Below, in pieces: positions 17,863-26,025 of a DNA stretch of 64,000 bases (within the stretch, counting starts at the first letter, position 1; each line of letters starts with the position of its first letter). The notes beneath the pieces are model-generated. The model was given only the letters and a program-made list of their open reading frames with translations, searched no databases and was not told the origin of the DNA. The translations under genes were made by a program, and so were the position numbers. Source of the stretch: Phycisphaerales bacterium (GTDB lineage: Bacteria; Planctomycetota; Phycisphaerae; Phycisphaerales; UBA1924); the NCBI GenBank assembly GCA_040221175.1, contig JAVJVK010000019.1:434001-498000 (forward strand), in the 5' to 3' direction.

Positions 17863-18947
17863 GGCTCGGCGTCCTGGGCGGCGGGCAATTGGCACGAATG
17901 CTGGCCCTGGCCGCCGCGCCCTTGGGTGTCCGCGTGCGGGCCTACGACCCCGGCGCTGACGCATGCGCGGGCGACGTGTGCGAACTGGTGCGCGGCGAGT
18001 ACGACGATGCGGGTTCGCTGCATCGGTTCGCCGAGGCTCTCGACGTCGTCACCTATGAATTCGAGAACGTCCCCACGGTCGCCGGGGAAACGCTGGCTCC
18101 GCTCGTGCCAATTCGGCCTGGCATCGAGAGCCTTCGTCTGTCCCAGGATCGCGCGTTGGAAAAGCGCGCGCTGACGGACGCCGGTTTCGAGGTTGCACCC
18201 TGGCACGTCGTTGATTCGTTCGACATGCTCCCGCAAGCCGCCGAATCGGTCGGGCTGCCGGCGATCCTGAAGACCCGACGGGGTGGGTATGACGGCAAGG
18301 GCCAGGCCATCATCGCCGACCCCGCCGACATGGAGCGGGCGTGGTCGGCGATTGACCAGCAGCCCGCCGTGCTCGAGAAGATGATCCGCTTCGAGCGAGA
18401 ACTCTCGCTCGTGGCCGTGCGCGGCGTCGATGGAGCCATTGCCCACTATCCGCTCGTCGAGAACGAGCATCGCCAGGGCATCCTGCGCGTCACAACGGCT
18501 CCTGCCACCGGCGTGCCGACGGCGGTTGATTCGCACGCGAACGCGCTGGCAACCAAGCTGATGACCGCCCTCGCTCACGTGGGCGTGCTGACGATCGAGT
18601 TCTTCGAGGCCGGTGGAAGATTGATCGCCAACGAGTTCGCCCCGCGGGTGCACAACAGCGGTCACTGGACCGTCGACGGCGCCGTCACCAGCCAATTCGA
18701 GAACCACGTCCGCGCTGTAATGGGCTTGCCGCTGGGCGCCACCGCGTTGCGCTGCCCCACGATCATGCTGAACTGCGTCGGACAGCTGCCAAACGTCTCG
18801 GCCGTGCTCTCGCGGCCAAACGCCAAATTGCATGACTATCGCAAGCAGCCTCGCCCAGGCCGAAAGGTCGCCCACGTGAACGCCTGCGGCTGCGGGGCTG
18901 ATCGTATCGACGAACTGGCCCATGCATTTGATATCGATCTTGGCTAG
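17859..18947 (+). CDS. purK: N5-carboxyaminoimidazole ribonucleotide synthase
   Basis: A 362-residue ATP-grasp enzyme that carboxylates AIR to N5-CAIR with ATP and bicarbonate. Signatures are [25 protein letters not shown] and [14 protein letters not shown]. The GTG start overlaps the purE stop (GTGA). Its last four bases overlap the end of the phosphopantetheinyl transferase gene on the other strand. Confidence 0.95.
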   Translation: MRLGVLGGGQLARMLALAAAPLGVRVRAYDPGADACAGDVCELVRGEYDDAGSLHRFAEALDVVTYEFENVPTVAGETLAPLVPIRPGIESLRLSQDRALEKRALTDAGFEVAPWHVVDSFDMLPQAAESVGLPAILKTRRGGYDGKGQAIIADPADMERAWSAIDQQPAVLEKMIRFERELSLVAVRGVDGAIAHYPLVENEHRQGILRVTTAPATGVPTAVDSHANALATKLMTALAHVGVLTIEFFEAGGRLIANEFAPRVHNSGHWTVDGAVTSQFENHVRAVMGLPLGATALRCPTIMLNCVGQLPNVSAVLSRPNAKLHDYRKQPRPGRKVAHVNACGCGADRIDELAHAFDIDLG

Positions 18948-19528
18948 CAGTGAATTTCCATCGACCAGATTCGGATCGCCGGCTTCTCGCGGATCTCGAT
19001 CATGTCATAGCCACCTTCCACGTCTGCACCCTCGTTCTGCACGACCAGTGACGCAACGGCTCCAGATTCGCACGGGCAGCCGATCCACAGCCAGCCATCC
19101 TGCCTGAACCACTCGCAAGCCGCCGGTGATCGTTCGGGAACAGAGAGAGCACGCACGTCATTCGGCAGACCGGTTCCCATGGCCTTGGAAAGCGCCTCTT
19201 TGCGCGTCCAGAGTTCCAGGAGCCCACGGGCATCGCGGGGCGGCGCCGGATGCACCAGCGAAGCCATCTCCGTGAGTTCGCTCCAGGGCCGCAATCGCTC
19301 GACATCGATGCCAACGGCGCCGCACGTGCCCACCACGCACATCGCCAGATCATCGGTTCTTGAGAGCGAGGCTGCAAAACCTTCAACCCGCGGCGGTTGG
19401 CCGGCCTGGTGCCCAACCGGACGATCCTCGCCTGCCTCGAGCGCCACCGCCTGACCGAGCAGGTCTCGGGCCAGTTCAGGCCGTTGGCGCTGGCCGGGCG
19501 CCCGCTGCGACCACACGCTCAGGCGCAT
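18944..19528 (-). CDS. 4'-phosphopantetheinyl transferase (Sfp/Gsp-like)
   Basis: A 194-residue protein with the two PPTase signatures, G-I-D-V-E-R near residue 70 and W-T-R-K-E-A-L-S-K-A near residue 107. The Asp and Glu residues of these motifs bind Mg2+. Such enzymes load carrier proteins with phosphopantetheine. It is slightly shorter than Sfp. No carrier protein, FAS or PKS gene is present in the window, so the target is unknown. The start shares one base with the stop of the upstream pseudopilin gene (TGATG), so the two are translationally coupled, a pairing with no obvious functional reason. Confidence 0.85.
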   Translation of the reverse strand: MRLSVWSQRAPGQRQRPELARDLLGQAVALEAGEDRPVGHQAGQPPRVEGFAASLSRTDDLAMCVVGTCGAVGIDVERLRPWSELTEMASLVHPAPPRDARGLLELWTRKEALSKAMGTGLPNDVRALSVPERSPAACEWFRQDGWLWIGCPCESGAVASLVVQNEGADVEGGYDMIEIREKPAIRIWSMEIHC

Positions 19529-20574
19529 CAGTCGATCCAGAACTCAGCAGAAATCTGACCACCTTCGCCTGGCAGTACTCTTGCGATCGGCCGCAGGTAG
19601 TTGTTCTTCTGGTCCAAGGCGCCCGGGCCGCCGGGGGCCCCATCGCCGCGGATCGTGCCGCGACCATCCCGGCCGCGCACTTGGCTGATTTGTTCGTCGA
19701 TGAGCGCCCGGCTGTGGTCATGTTCGGCGTGGAACAGATTGTCGGGTCGCGTCATCCTGGTCGGATCGGAGATGCCCGCGAACGTCCAGGTCAGGTAGGT
19801 CGGCGCTGCCTGCGTGTAGAACTCCACGTGCTGGTCGTTGAACCCGACGTTGCCGTGCCATTGGTCCTTCGGGCCGTGGATGGCCATGGTCGTCGAGCGT
19901 GCACCGAAGCTGTTGCCTGGGATTGGCTCCCACAGGTCGTTCTTGAGCGTGAACGCAGGACCGCGATTTCCCAGGCAGGCCTGCGTGGCGCTGAACGTGT
20001 TGCTCCACAGGTACGCACGATCGTCGAACCAGGGCGCCTGGGCGTAGGAGTTATGGCTCGGGTCGCCGACCTTACCGGGGATGCCGCCTCCCCACTCGTC
20101 CAGTGGCGTGCCGCGAAACGCAGGATCCCAATACGCGTTGCCCGGAGTCACGGCGGCCGATGGACTGGCGGACTGGTAGGGATACATCACGTCGACGTTA
20201 CCCATCTCTGCCGGGCTTACGGTCAGTTCGACCGGGAAGAAGCCGTTCCATATGAGCAGCGAAAGCATGTTGCCCGTCGTGTCAAGCCGGCGATCAGCAC
20301 CAACGAGGCCATCGGGCCTTGAGATGGTGGCGCCCGTCAGATCGACTTCGCTGGGGATCGGGTATTGCTCGTTGTTGTTCTGGGCCCAAATCGCCGCGGC
20401 CTGGACGATGCCTCGAACCTGGGTCGAGTCTTTGAGGAATCTCGGCCCGTGGTGATGGTTGCGGAACCCACCGACCAGCGGGAGGGCGATCAGCGTGAGC
20501 AGGACCACCACGCCGATGACGACGAGTAGTTCGATGGCCGAAAAGCCCCGACCCATATCTTGCCTCGACCGCAT
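19528..20574 (-). CDS. Type II pseudopilin-like protein (planctomycete type)
   Basis: A 348-residue protein with a prepilin leader: M-R-S-R-Q-D-M-G-R-G then F-S-A-I-E-L-L-V-V-I-G, with Glu at position +5 after the Gly cleavage site and a long hydrophobic helix. The remainder is a large soluble domain with A-I-H-G-P-K-D-Q-W-H-G-N-V-G-F-N-D-Q-H-V, resembling the H-x9-D-G ends of the large pseudopilin families of planctomycetes (DUF1559-like). It would be processed by a prepilin peptidase and lie in the inner membrane/periplasm. AAGGAG lies 9 nt before ATG 20574. Coupled to the downstream PPTase gene. Confidence 0.8.
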   Translation of the reverse strand: MRSRQDMGRGFSAIELLVVIGVVVLLTLIALPLVGGFRNHHHGPRFLKDSTQVRGIVQAAAIWAQNNNEQYPIPSEVDLTGATISRPDGLVGADRRLDTTGNMLSLLIWNGFFPVELTVSPAEMGNVDVMYPYQSASPSAAVTPGNAYWDPAFRGTPLDEWGGGIPGKVGDPSHNSYAQAPWFDDRAYLWSNTFSATQACLGNRGPAFTLKNDLWEPIPGNSFGARSTTMAIHGPKDQWHGNVGFNDQHVEFYTQAAPTYLTWTFAGISDPTRMTRPDNLFHAEHDHSRALIDEQISQVRGRDGRGTIRGDGAPGGPGALDQKNNYLRPIARVLPGEGGQISAEFWID

Positions 20575-20705
20575 GATGGAATGCTCCTTCCGGGCCTGGT
20601 GTCCTGGCGAACCGGAGACCTGCGACGATACGGGTTTCTACGGAGCGGACGGGGTCACGGTTGCGAAATGCAGTCTGAGGGGAACAAAGGCCTACGTCTC
20701 AACCG

Positions 20706-20711
20706 TATACT
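20706..20711 (+). promoter_or_regulatory. Candidate -10 element of the export-module operon
   Basis: TATACT, close to the consensus TATAAT, lies 8 nt before ATG 20720 of the first adaptor gene. No Shine-Dalgarno site intervenes, so the transcript may be leaderless. The 145-bp gap also serves the divergent pseudopilin gene. Confidence 0.5.
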
Positions 20712-20719
20712 GGGTCACC

Positions 20720-21745
20720 ATGGCCACAGCCAAGCCCACGCGCCGTCGTTCTTCCATCCTTACCATTGCCCTAACCCTGCCGTTGCTGGCTGGTGCCCTA
20801 CCCGTTGCGTTTGCGCAGCAGACCGAGGAATCTCCGCGCAGCTATCAATATGAGCCGTCGTGGGCTGCCGAGTTCGGTGGCATCTACCACTTTACCCAGC
20901 CCAGCAAGGACGCCATGATGGGCTTCAGCCAGCCCAGCGAGGTGCGGCAGGTGCTGGTGAGCGTGGGCGACAAGGTGGAAAAGGGCGACGTGCTCGTCCG
21001 GGCTCGGGATGCGGACATTCAGGCGGCCCTGCGTCTTCAGCAGCGGCGGGCCAAGAACCGCTTCGAGATCCTGGCGGCCGAGAACCGCGTGAAGCTGGCT
21101 CAGATCGAGTTTGACAACCAGCAGGCCGCCCAGGACCAGGGGGGTGGCAGCACGCTGGAGTACGAGCGTGCCAAGGCCTCTCTTGAAAACGCCAAGATCG
21201 AGCTCGACACCGCCAAGGAGCGGTTTATCGAGCAGGGCATCGCGCTGGAGCGGCAAGAAGCCGAACTCGAGCGATTCGCCGTCACGGCCCAATTCGACGG
21301 AACCGTTGCGGCGATCGAAGTGACGCCCGGTCAGGCGATGCAGGACAGCGAGCCGGTGCTGCGTCTGGTGTCGATTGACCCGTTGCAGGTGAAGGTGCCC
21401 ACCCCGACGAGCACGGTGCTGGCCGAAGGGATCGCCCGCGGCGATGCGGCGTGGGTGGCGGTGAGCGTGGCCGGGGAGCCCCGGTTGTTCGAGGGCACGG
21501 TGACCGAGGTGAGCCCGGTGGCGGACTTCGGCTCGGACAAGGTGTGGGTCAAGGTCGAGATGGCCAACCCGGATCGCCTTCTTTCGGGCTTGCCGGCCTG
21601 GGTGCGCTTCAGCGAGCCGACCGAGGCCTTCATGCGCATCCTTGCGGAGCATGAGGCCCAGAACGAGGCACGACAGGACGCGCGGGCGACCGAGAACGAT
21701 GGGGAGCAGCAGGGCGCGCCCGCCCTGGCCGCCGACGCCGGCTGA
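20720..21745 (+). CDS. Periplasmic adaptor (HlyD/membrane-fusion family)
   Basis: A 341-residue exported protein with an N-terminal signal (T-R-R-R-S-S-I then a hydrophobic core ending V-A-F-A-Q). It has a lipoyl-like half motif V-R-Q-V-L-V-S-V-G-D-K-V-E-K-G-D-V-L-V, a coiled-coil hairpin (about 95-185), the second half F-D-G-T-V-A-A-I-E-V-T-P-G-Q-A and a beta-barrel-like C-terminus, then an acidic Gln/Ala tail. Such adaptors bridge inner-membrane exporters to the outer membrane. No RND pump or ABC permease is next to it; instead it heads a four-gene group with two more HlyD-type proteins and a SecA-like motor, suggesting one envelope-spanning assembly. Confidence 0.85.
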   Translation: MATAKPTRRRSSILTIALTLPLLAGALPVAFAQQTEESPRSYQYEPSWAAEFGGIYHFTQPSKDAMMGFSQPSEVRQVLVSVGDKVEKGDVLVRARDADIQAALRLQQRRAKNRFEILAAENRVKLAQIEFDNQQAAQDQGGGSTLEYERAKASLENAKIELDTAKERFIEQGIALERQEAELERFAVTAQFDGTVAAIEVTPGQAMQDSEPVLRLVSIDPLQVKVPTPTSTVLAEGIARGDAAWVAVSVAGEPRLFEGTVTEVSPVADFGSDKVWVKVEMANPDRLLSGLPAWVRFSEPTEAFMRILAEHEAQNEARQDARATENDGEQQGAPALAADAG

Positions 21746-21838
21746 CCGGCACGCGGCCCAACAAGAACGAATCGAGCGTGGCCGGCCGCAACAGGTGGTC
21801 GGCTACGCGATTGACCCGTTGCCCCGAGAGGAGCGACC

Positions 21839-23833
21839 GTGACGGATATCTCTAATCTGCGAACGCCCGCGTGGCGGCGTGTGGTCGAGGAACTCTCGGC
21901 CGAGTCGCCCAACGCCACGACCTTCCTCGCCCGCCTGTGCGTGGTCCTGACCCGCGTGGCCAACGCCCGCCAAGGGTCGGTGGTCATCGTGTCGGCCAGC
22001 GACACGCAGGACCAGGGCGCCGAGGAACCTTCGATCGCGTTCGCCGTCGCCGCCGGTGAAGCGCAGGGAGGCAGGCCGGCCGAACCCCGCCGCATCGATC
22101 CCGGGCAGATCGAACACGGCTCGTGGGTGCGTTCGGCTGCGGCAGAAGCCGTTCGTGGCGGCGAGGCCCGCGTGTTCGCACTTGGTGGCACGAGTTCGCC
22201 GATGTATGGCGCCGGCGGCGACAGCGGGGCCGTGATTGCGGGCGCGATCGATCTGCCTTTAGGCGGCGGCCACAAGGCGGCTATCTGCCTGACCATCGAG
22301 CAACGCTCACGCGAGGCAACGCAGACGACGATGGCGCTCGTCGAAGTCCTGTGCGGCTATGCCAAGTTGCACGCGGCCAGGCAGGAGGCCAAGGGCGCGT
22401 GGCAGTCGTCGGCCGCTCTGGATCTGGCGGGCCGGTTGATTGCCTCGATCAACGAGGCCTCGGGCTTCAAGGGCGCGTGCATCCAGCTTGCCAACGACCT
22501 CTCACGGGCCGCGTCGGCGGATCGGGCCGCCATCGGCTGGGTACGCGGACTCGGGGATTCGGGCGTGGTCCGCGTCCAGGCGCTGAGCGACACCGAGCAC
22601 GTCGACCGCCGGCTGCACATGGTGCGGATGCTCCAGGCCGCGATGGAAGAGTGCTACGACCAGGCCCACGCGGTGGTCTACCCCGTCCCAAAGGCGCCCC
22701 AGGGCGCCCAAGCCGAAGAGGGCGAGCCGGCCGTCGACCCGACTCTGGCGGCGGCAGTCACCCACGCCCACCGGCAATTGGCGTCCTCTGACGCACGGTT
22801 GAAGGTTGCGTCGCTCCCCATTCGCGCGGGCGAGCGCGTGGTGGGCGTGGTCACCATCGAACTCTCCGAAGAAGATCAGCTCGAGCCGGCGAAGCTCGAG
22901 TTGTTGCAGGCAACGCTGGACCTCGTTGGGCCCGTCATCGAGCTGCGCCGCAGCGATGATCGTCCAATTCCCCAGCGCGCATGGCACAGCATGCTCAAGA
23001 GCGGCACGTGGCTGGTGGGCCCACGGCACACGGCGTGGAAGGTTGCCGCACTGGTTGCCTTGCTTGTCCTACTGGTCGTGACGTTCGTGAAGATTCCCTA
23101 CCGGGTCGACGCACAAGCCGAGCTGCTTGCGGTGCACGAGCGCTCCGTGGCCGCGCCGTTCGCGGGCATCATCGCCGGCGTGCCTGAAGGCATCCGCCCG
23201 GGCGTACAGGTCGCCAAGGGCGATCTGCTCATGCAACTGGACACGACGGAGCTGCGCGAGAGCCGCATCGATGCGCAAGCGTCGGTTTCCTCGGCTCGTC
23301 GCGAGGCCGACGAGGCGCGCAAGGAGGGCGACCTGAACGCCGCCGAGCAGGCGCTCGGCCGGCTGGAGCAGGAGCAGGCCAGGTTGCGGTACATCGACAC
23401 GCAGATCGAGCGATCGCGGATCATGGCTCCGATCGACGGCACGATCGTCTCGGGCGACCCGCGGCGGATGATCGGTTCGGCGATCAATATTGGCGAACCC
23501 ATGTTCCGCATCGCCAGCCTCGACCAACTCGAGGTCGTCGCGCGCGTGCCGGACAGCGACATTGGTTATGTCTCGCCCGAGAGCGTCGGTGGGTTTGCTA
23601 CACGCGCCCGGCCCGGCGAGCGGTTCCGCTTCAGCGCGAGCAGCCTGGTGCCCATGGGCCAGCCCGACGAGGGCAGCAACGTGTTCGAACTGCGTGGCTC
23701 GCTGGAAGACCCGCCCGGTTGGTTGCGGCCGGGCATGGAGGGCATCGCCTACATCGACACTGGCGACAAGCGGATCATCTGGGTGCTCAGCCGACGGCTG
23801 CTCGACACCGCGCGTCTCTGGTTGTGGTATTAA
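21839..23833 (+). CDS. GAF domain-transmembrane-HlyD fusion protein
   Basis: A 664-residue protein. The N-terminal about 390 residues are cytoplasmic, with a GAF-like sensory fold at about 195-370 (helical segment A-L-D-L-A-G-R-L-I-A-S-I then L-P-I-R-A-G-E-R-V-V-G-V-V-T-I-E). One transmembrane helix follows (about 402-424). The periplasmic part is HlyD-like: S-V-A-A-P-F-A-G-I-I, G-V-Q-V-A-K-G-D-L-L, a coiled coil and I-M-A-P-I-D-G-T-I-V-S-G-D. This would couple a cytosolic small-ligand or protein signal to a periplasmic adaptor. GTG 21839 is preceded by GAGAGGAG. It follows the first adaptor by 93 bp and precedes the M50 gene by 12 bp. Confidence 0.82.
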   Translation: MTDISNLRTPAWRRVVEELSAESPNATTFLARLCVVLTRVANARQGSVVIVSASDTQDQGAEEPSIAFAVAAGEAQGGRPAEPRRIDPGQIEHGSWVRSAAAEAVRGGEARVFALGGTSSPMYGAGGDSGAVIAGAIDLPLGGGHKAAICLTIEQRSREATQTTMALVEVLCGYAKLHAARQEAKGAWQSSAALDLAGRLIASINEASGFKGACIQLANDLSRAASADRAAIGWVRGLGDSGVVRVQALSDTEHVDRRLHMVRMLQAAMEECYDQAHAVVYPVPKAPQGAQAEEGEPAVDPTLAAAVTHAHRQLASSDARLKVASLPIRAGERVVGVVTIELSEEDQLEPAKLELLQATLDLVGPVIELRRSDDRPIPQRAWHSMLKSGTWLVGPRHTAWKVAALVALLVLLVVTFVKIPYRVDAQAELLAVHERSVAAPFAGIIAGVPEGIRPGVQVAKGDLLMQLDTTELRESRIDAQASVSSARREADEARKEGDLNAAEQALGRLEQEQARLRYIDTQIERSRIMAPIDGTIVSGDPRRMIGSAINIGEPMFRIASLDQLEVVARVPDSDIGYVSPESVGGFATRARPGERFRFSASSLVPMGQPDEGSNVFELRGSLEDPPGWLRPGMEGIAYIDTGDKRIIWVLSRRLLDTARLWLWY

Positions 23834-23845
23834 GGGGGCGCTGGC

Positions 23846-26023
23846 ATGACTGACCGCCCGACCTTCAGCCCCATGTGGAGCCGCGTGCGTGCGATGAAGC
23901 CGCGCCTGCGGAGCCACACCCAGATCACCCGCCAGCACTATCGCGGCCGGCGATGGCACGTGGTGCACGACCCGGCCAGCAACCAGTTCTACCGCCTCAC
24001 GCCCATGGCGTACGAGTTCGTTTGCCTGCTGGATGGCAAGCGGACGGTCGAAGAGACTTGGAAGCTGTGCCTGGAAATGCACGGCGACGCGGCCCCAACG
24101 CAGGTGGAGACCGTCGAGCTGATCAGCCAGCTCTACAACGCGAACCTGCTGAAGGCCGACGACACGCCCGAGACCGAGCAGTTGCTGACCCGGGCCCGCC
24201 AGCGCATCAAGAAGAAGGCCATCGGCCAGGCGATGGGCATCATGTACTTCCGCATCCGGCTATTCAATCCGGACGCCATCTTCACGGCCGTCGAGCCCAT
24301 CGTGCGGCCGATCCTCAACCGCTGGGGCTTCCTTGCCTGGTGCGTGCTGCTGCTGAGCGCCATCGTCGCGCTGACGGGCGAGGTGGGCGCGCTGTTCGAC
24401 ACGGAGCGCTTCCAAGGTGCCATCGCGCCGGCCAACTGGCCGTGGTTGATCGTCGTGTTCATCATCAGCAAGATCATCCACGAGAGCGGGCACGGGCTGG
24501 TGTGCAAGCGCTTCGGCGGGCAGGTGCCCGAGCTTGGCATCATGATGCTCGTGATGTTCCCGGCGCCGTTCGTCGATGCGTCGAGCACCTGGGCCTTCCC
24601 CAGCAAGTGGCAGCGGATGGCCGTGGGCGCCGCGGGCATGATCTTCGAACTGGCCGCGGCATCGGTCGCCGCGTTTGTGTGGCTCTCGACGCTCGACACC
24701 GGCGGCGTGGTGAACCAGTTTGCCTACAGCGCGATGCTCACGGCCAGCATCAGCACCATCCTCTTCAACGCCAACCCGCTCATGCGATTCGATGGATACT
24801 ACATCCTCAGCGATTTGCTCGAGGCGCCCAACCTCATGCAGCGGGCCCAGAACCTGATCAAGTATCAGTTCCAGCGGTACATGTACCGCATCAAGAACGC
24901 CAAGCCCCCCACCGTGCAGCCCGGCGAGCGGCCATGGCTGATCGCCTATGGCTGGGCGGCGATGGCCTATCGCGTGTTCCTGTTCTTCTCGATCACGCTG
25001 TTCGTGATGGGCCAGATGTTCGGCCTGGGGCTCGTGCTGGCGATCTGGACGGCCACGGTGTGGTTCGTCATGCCGCTGGGCAAGTGGACGCACTGGCTGG
25101 CCACCAGCCCGCTGATCGCCGACAAGCGCGGCCGCGTGGTGCTGACCAGCCTGGCCGCCGTGGGCCTGGCGGGCCTGATGGTGGGCGCCGTGCCGCTGCC
25201 CGACTACCGGCGGGCCAGCGCGGTCGTCGAGAGCGAACAGTTCACGGGCGTATTTGCCGGCAGCGACGGGTTCGTCGACGAGGTGTTCGTGGCCCCGGGC
25301 CAGTATGTTGAGGCGGGCCAGCCCATCGCGCGGGCCGAGAATCCGGAGTTGCTGGCCCAGCTCGAGCGGACGATGGGCGCCTTCCGCGAGCTCGAGGCCC
25401 GCTTCCGCTCGGCCATGGCCCAGGACGTGCCCGTGGCCGACCTGATGACCGAGCGGCGCGGCGTACTGCTCGAGCGGCTGGCGTTCCTGCAGGAGCGCGT
25501 CGACGCCCTGACGATGCGAGCGCCACACGCGGGCACGATCGCCGACGACCCACGCCGGCTGGCCGGCCAGTACGTGCAGCAGGGCGCCCCGGTCTGTACG
25601 GTGGTGGCCAGCGACGACATCCGGATCGTCGCGTCGATGGACCAGCGGCAGGCCGACTGGCTGGCGGCCATGAGCTTCGGCGACGACTTCTCGGCCCAGG
25701 TCCGCCGGCGCACCCAGCCGGAAGTGGCCTACCCGGTCACCGAGTTCGAGCGTCGCGACGCGGGCGACCGCACGCTGCCGCACCCGGCGCTGGCCGACAT
25801 CGGCGGTGGCCAGGTCCAGACCGATCGCCGCCAGGACCAGACGCCCCGGGCCACGCGTCCGCGGTTCATCGTCGAGATGGACGCCGACTTCGGGGACAAG
25901 GCCGGCCGCCCGCCGCTGCCCGGCGAGCGCGTGGCGGTGCGGTTCGCGTTGCCGCCGCGTCCGTTGCTGGGCCAGTGGGTCGACCGGCTGCGGCAGCTGA
26001 TCCAGGGACGGATCGATATCTGA
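23846..26023 (+). CDS. PqqD-like/M50 site-2 protease/HlyD fusion
   Basis: A 725-residue multidomain membrane protein. Residues about 28-110 resemble PqqD-type peptide recognition domains (H-V-V-H-D-P-A-S-N-Q-F-Y-R-L-T-P, then L-L-D-G-K-R-T-V-E-E). About 160-465 is a polytopic M50 metalloprotease with H-E-S-G-H at 212-216 and N-P-L-M-R-F-D-G-Y-Y (Asp316) as the third ligand. The C-terminal part is HlyD-like (F-A-G-S-D-G-F-V-D-E-V-F-V, then M-R-A-P-H-A-G-T-I-A-D-D-P). This layout is related to YydH-type peptide zinc metalloproteases linked to peptide export. The catalytic residues look intact. Immediate neighbours are the GAF-HlyD gene and the SecA-like gene, 2 bp downstream. Confidence 0.85.
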   Translation: MTDRPTFSPMWSRVRAMKPRLRSHTQITRQHYRGRRWHVVHDPASNQFYRLTPMAYEFVCLLDGKRTVEETWKLCLEMHGDAAPTQVETVELISQLYNANLLKADDTPETEQLLTRARQRIKKKAIGQAMGIMYFRIRLFNPDAIFTAVEPIVRPILNRWGFLAWCVLLLSAIVALTGEVGALFDTERFQGAIAPANWPWLIVVFIISKIIHESGHGLVCKRFGGQVPELGIMMLVMFPAPFVDASSTWAFPSKWQRMAVGAAGMIFELAAASVAAFVWLSTLDTGGVVNQFAYSAMLTASISTILFNANPLMRFDGYYILSDLLEAPNLMQRAQNLIKYQFQRYMYRIKNAKPPTVQPGERPWLIAYGWAAMAYRVFLFFSITLFVMGQMFGLGLVLAIWTATVWFVMPLGKWTHWLATSPLIADKRGRVVLTSLAAVGLAGLMVGAVPLPDYRRASAVVESEQFTGVFAGSDGFVDEVFVAPGQYVEAGQPIARAENPELLAQLERTMGAFRELEARFRSAMAQDVPVADLMTERRGVLLERLAFLQERVDALTMRAPHAGTIADDPRRLAGQYVQQGAPVCTVVASDDIRIVASMDQRQADWLAAMSFGDDFSAQVRRRTQPEVAYPVTEFERRDAGDRTLPHPALADIGGGQVQTDRRQDQTPRATRPRFIVEMDADFGDKAGRPPLPGERVAVRFALPPRPLLGQWVDRLRQLIQGRIDI

Positions 26024-26025
26024 CG

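Noticed and set aside
18944-19528. Part of a polyketide or nonribosomal peptide cluster
   Set aside because: Only the phosphopantetheinyl transferase is present; no synthase or carrier protein is encoded within the window.
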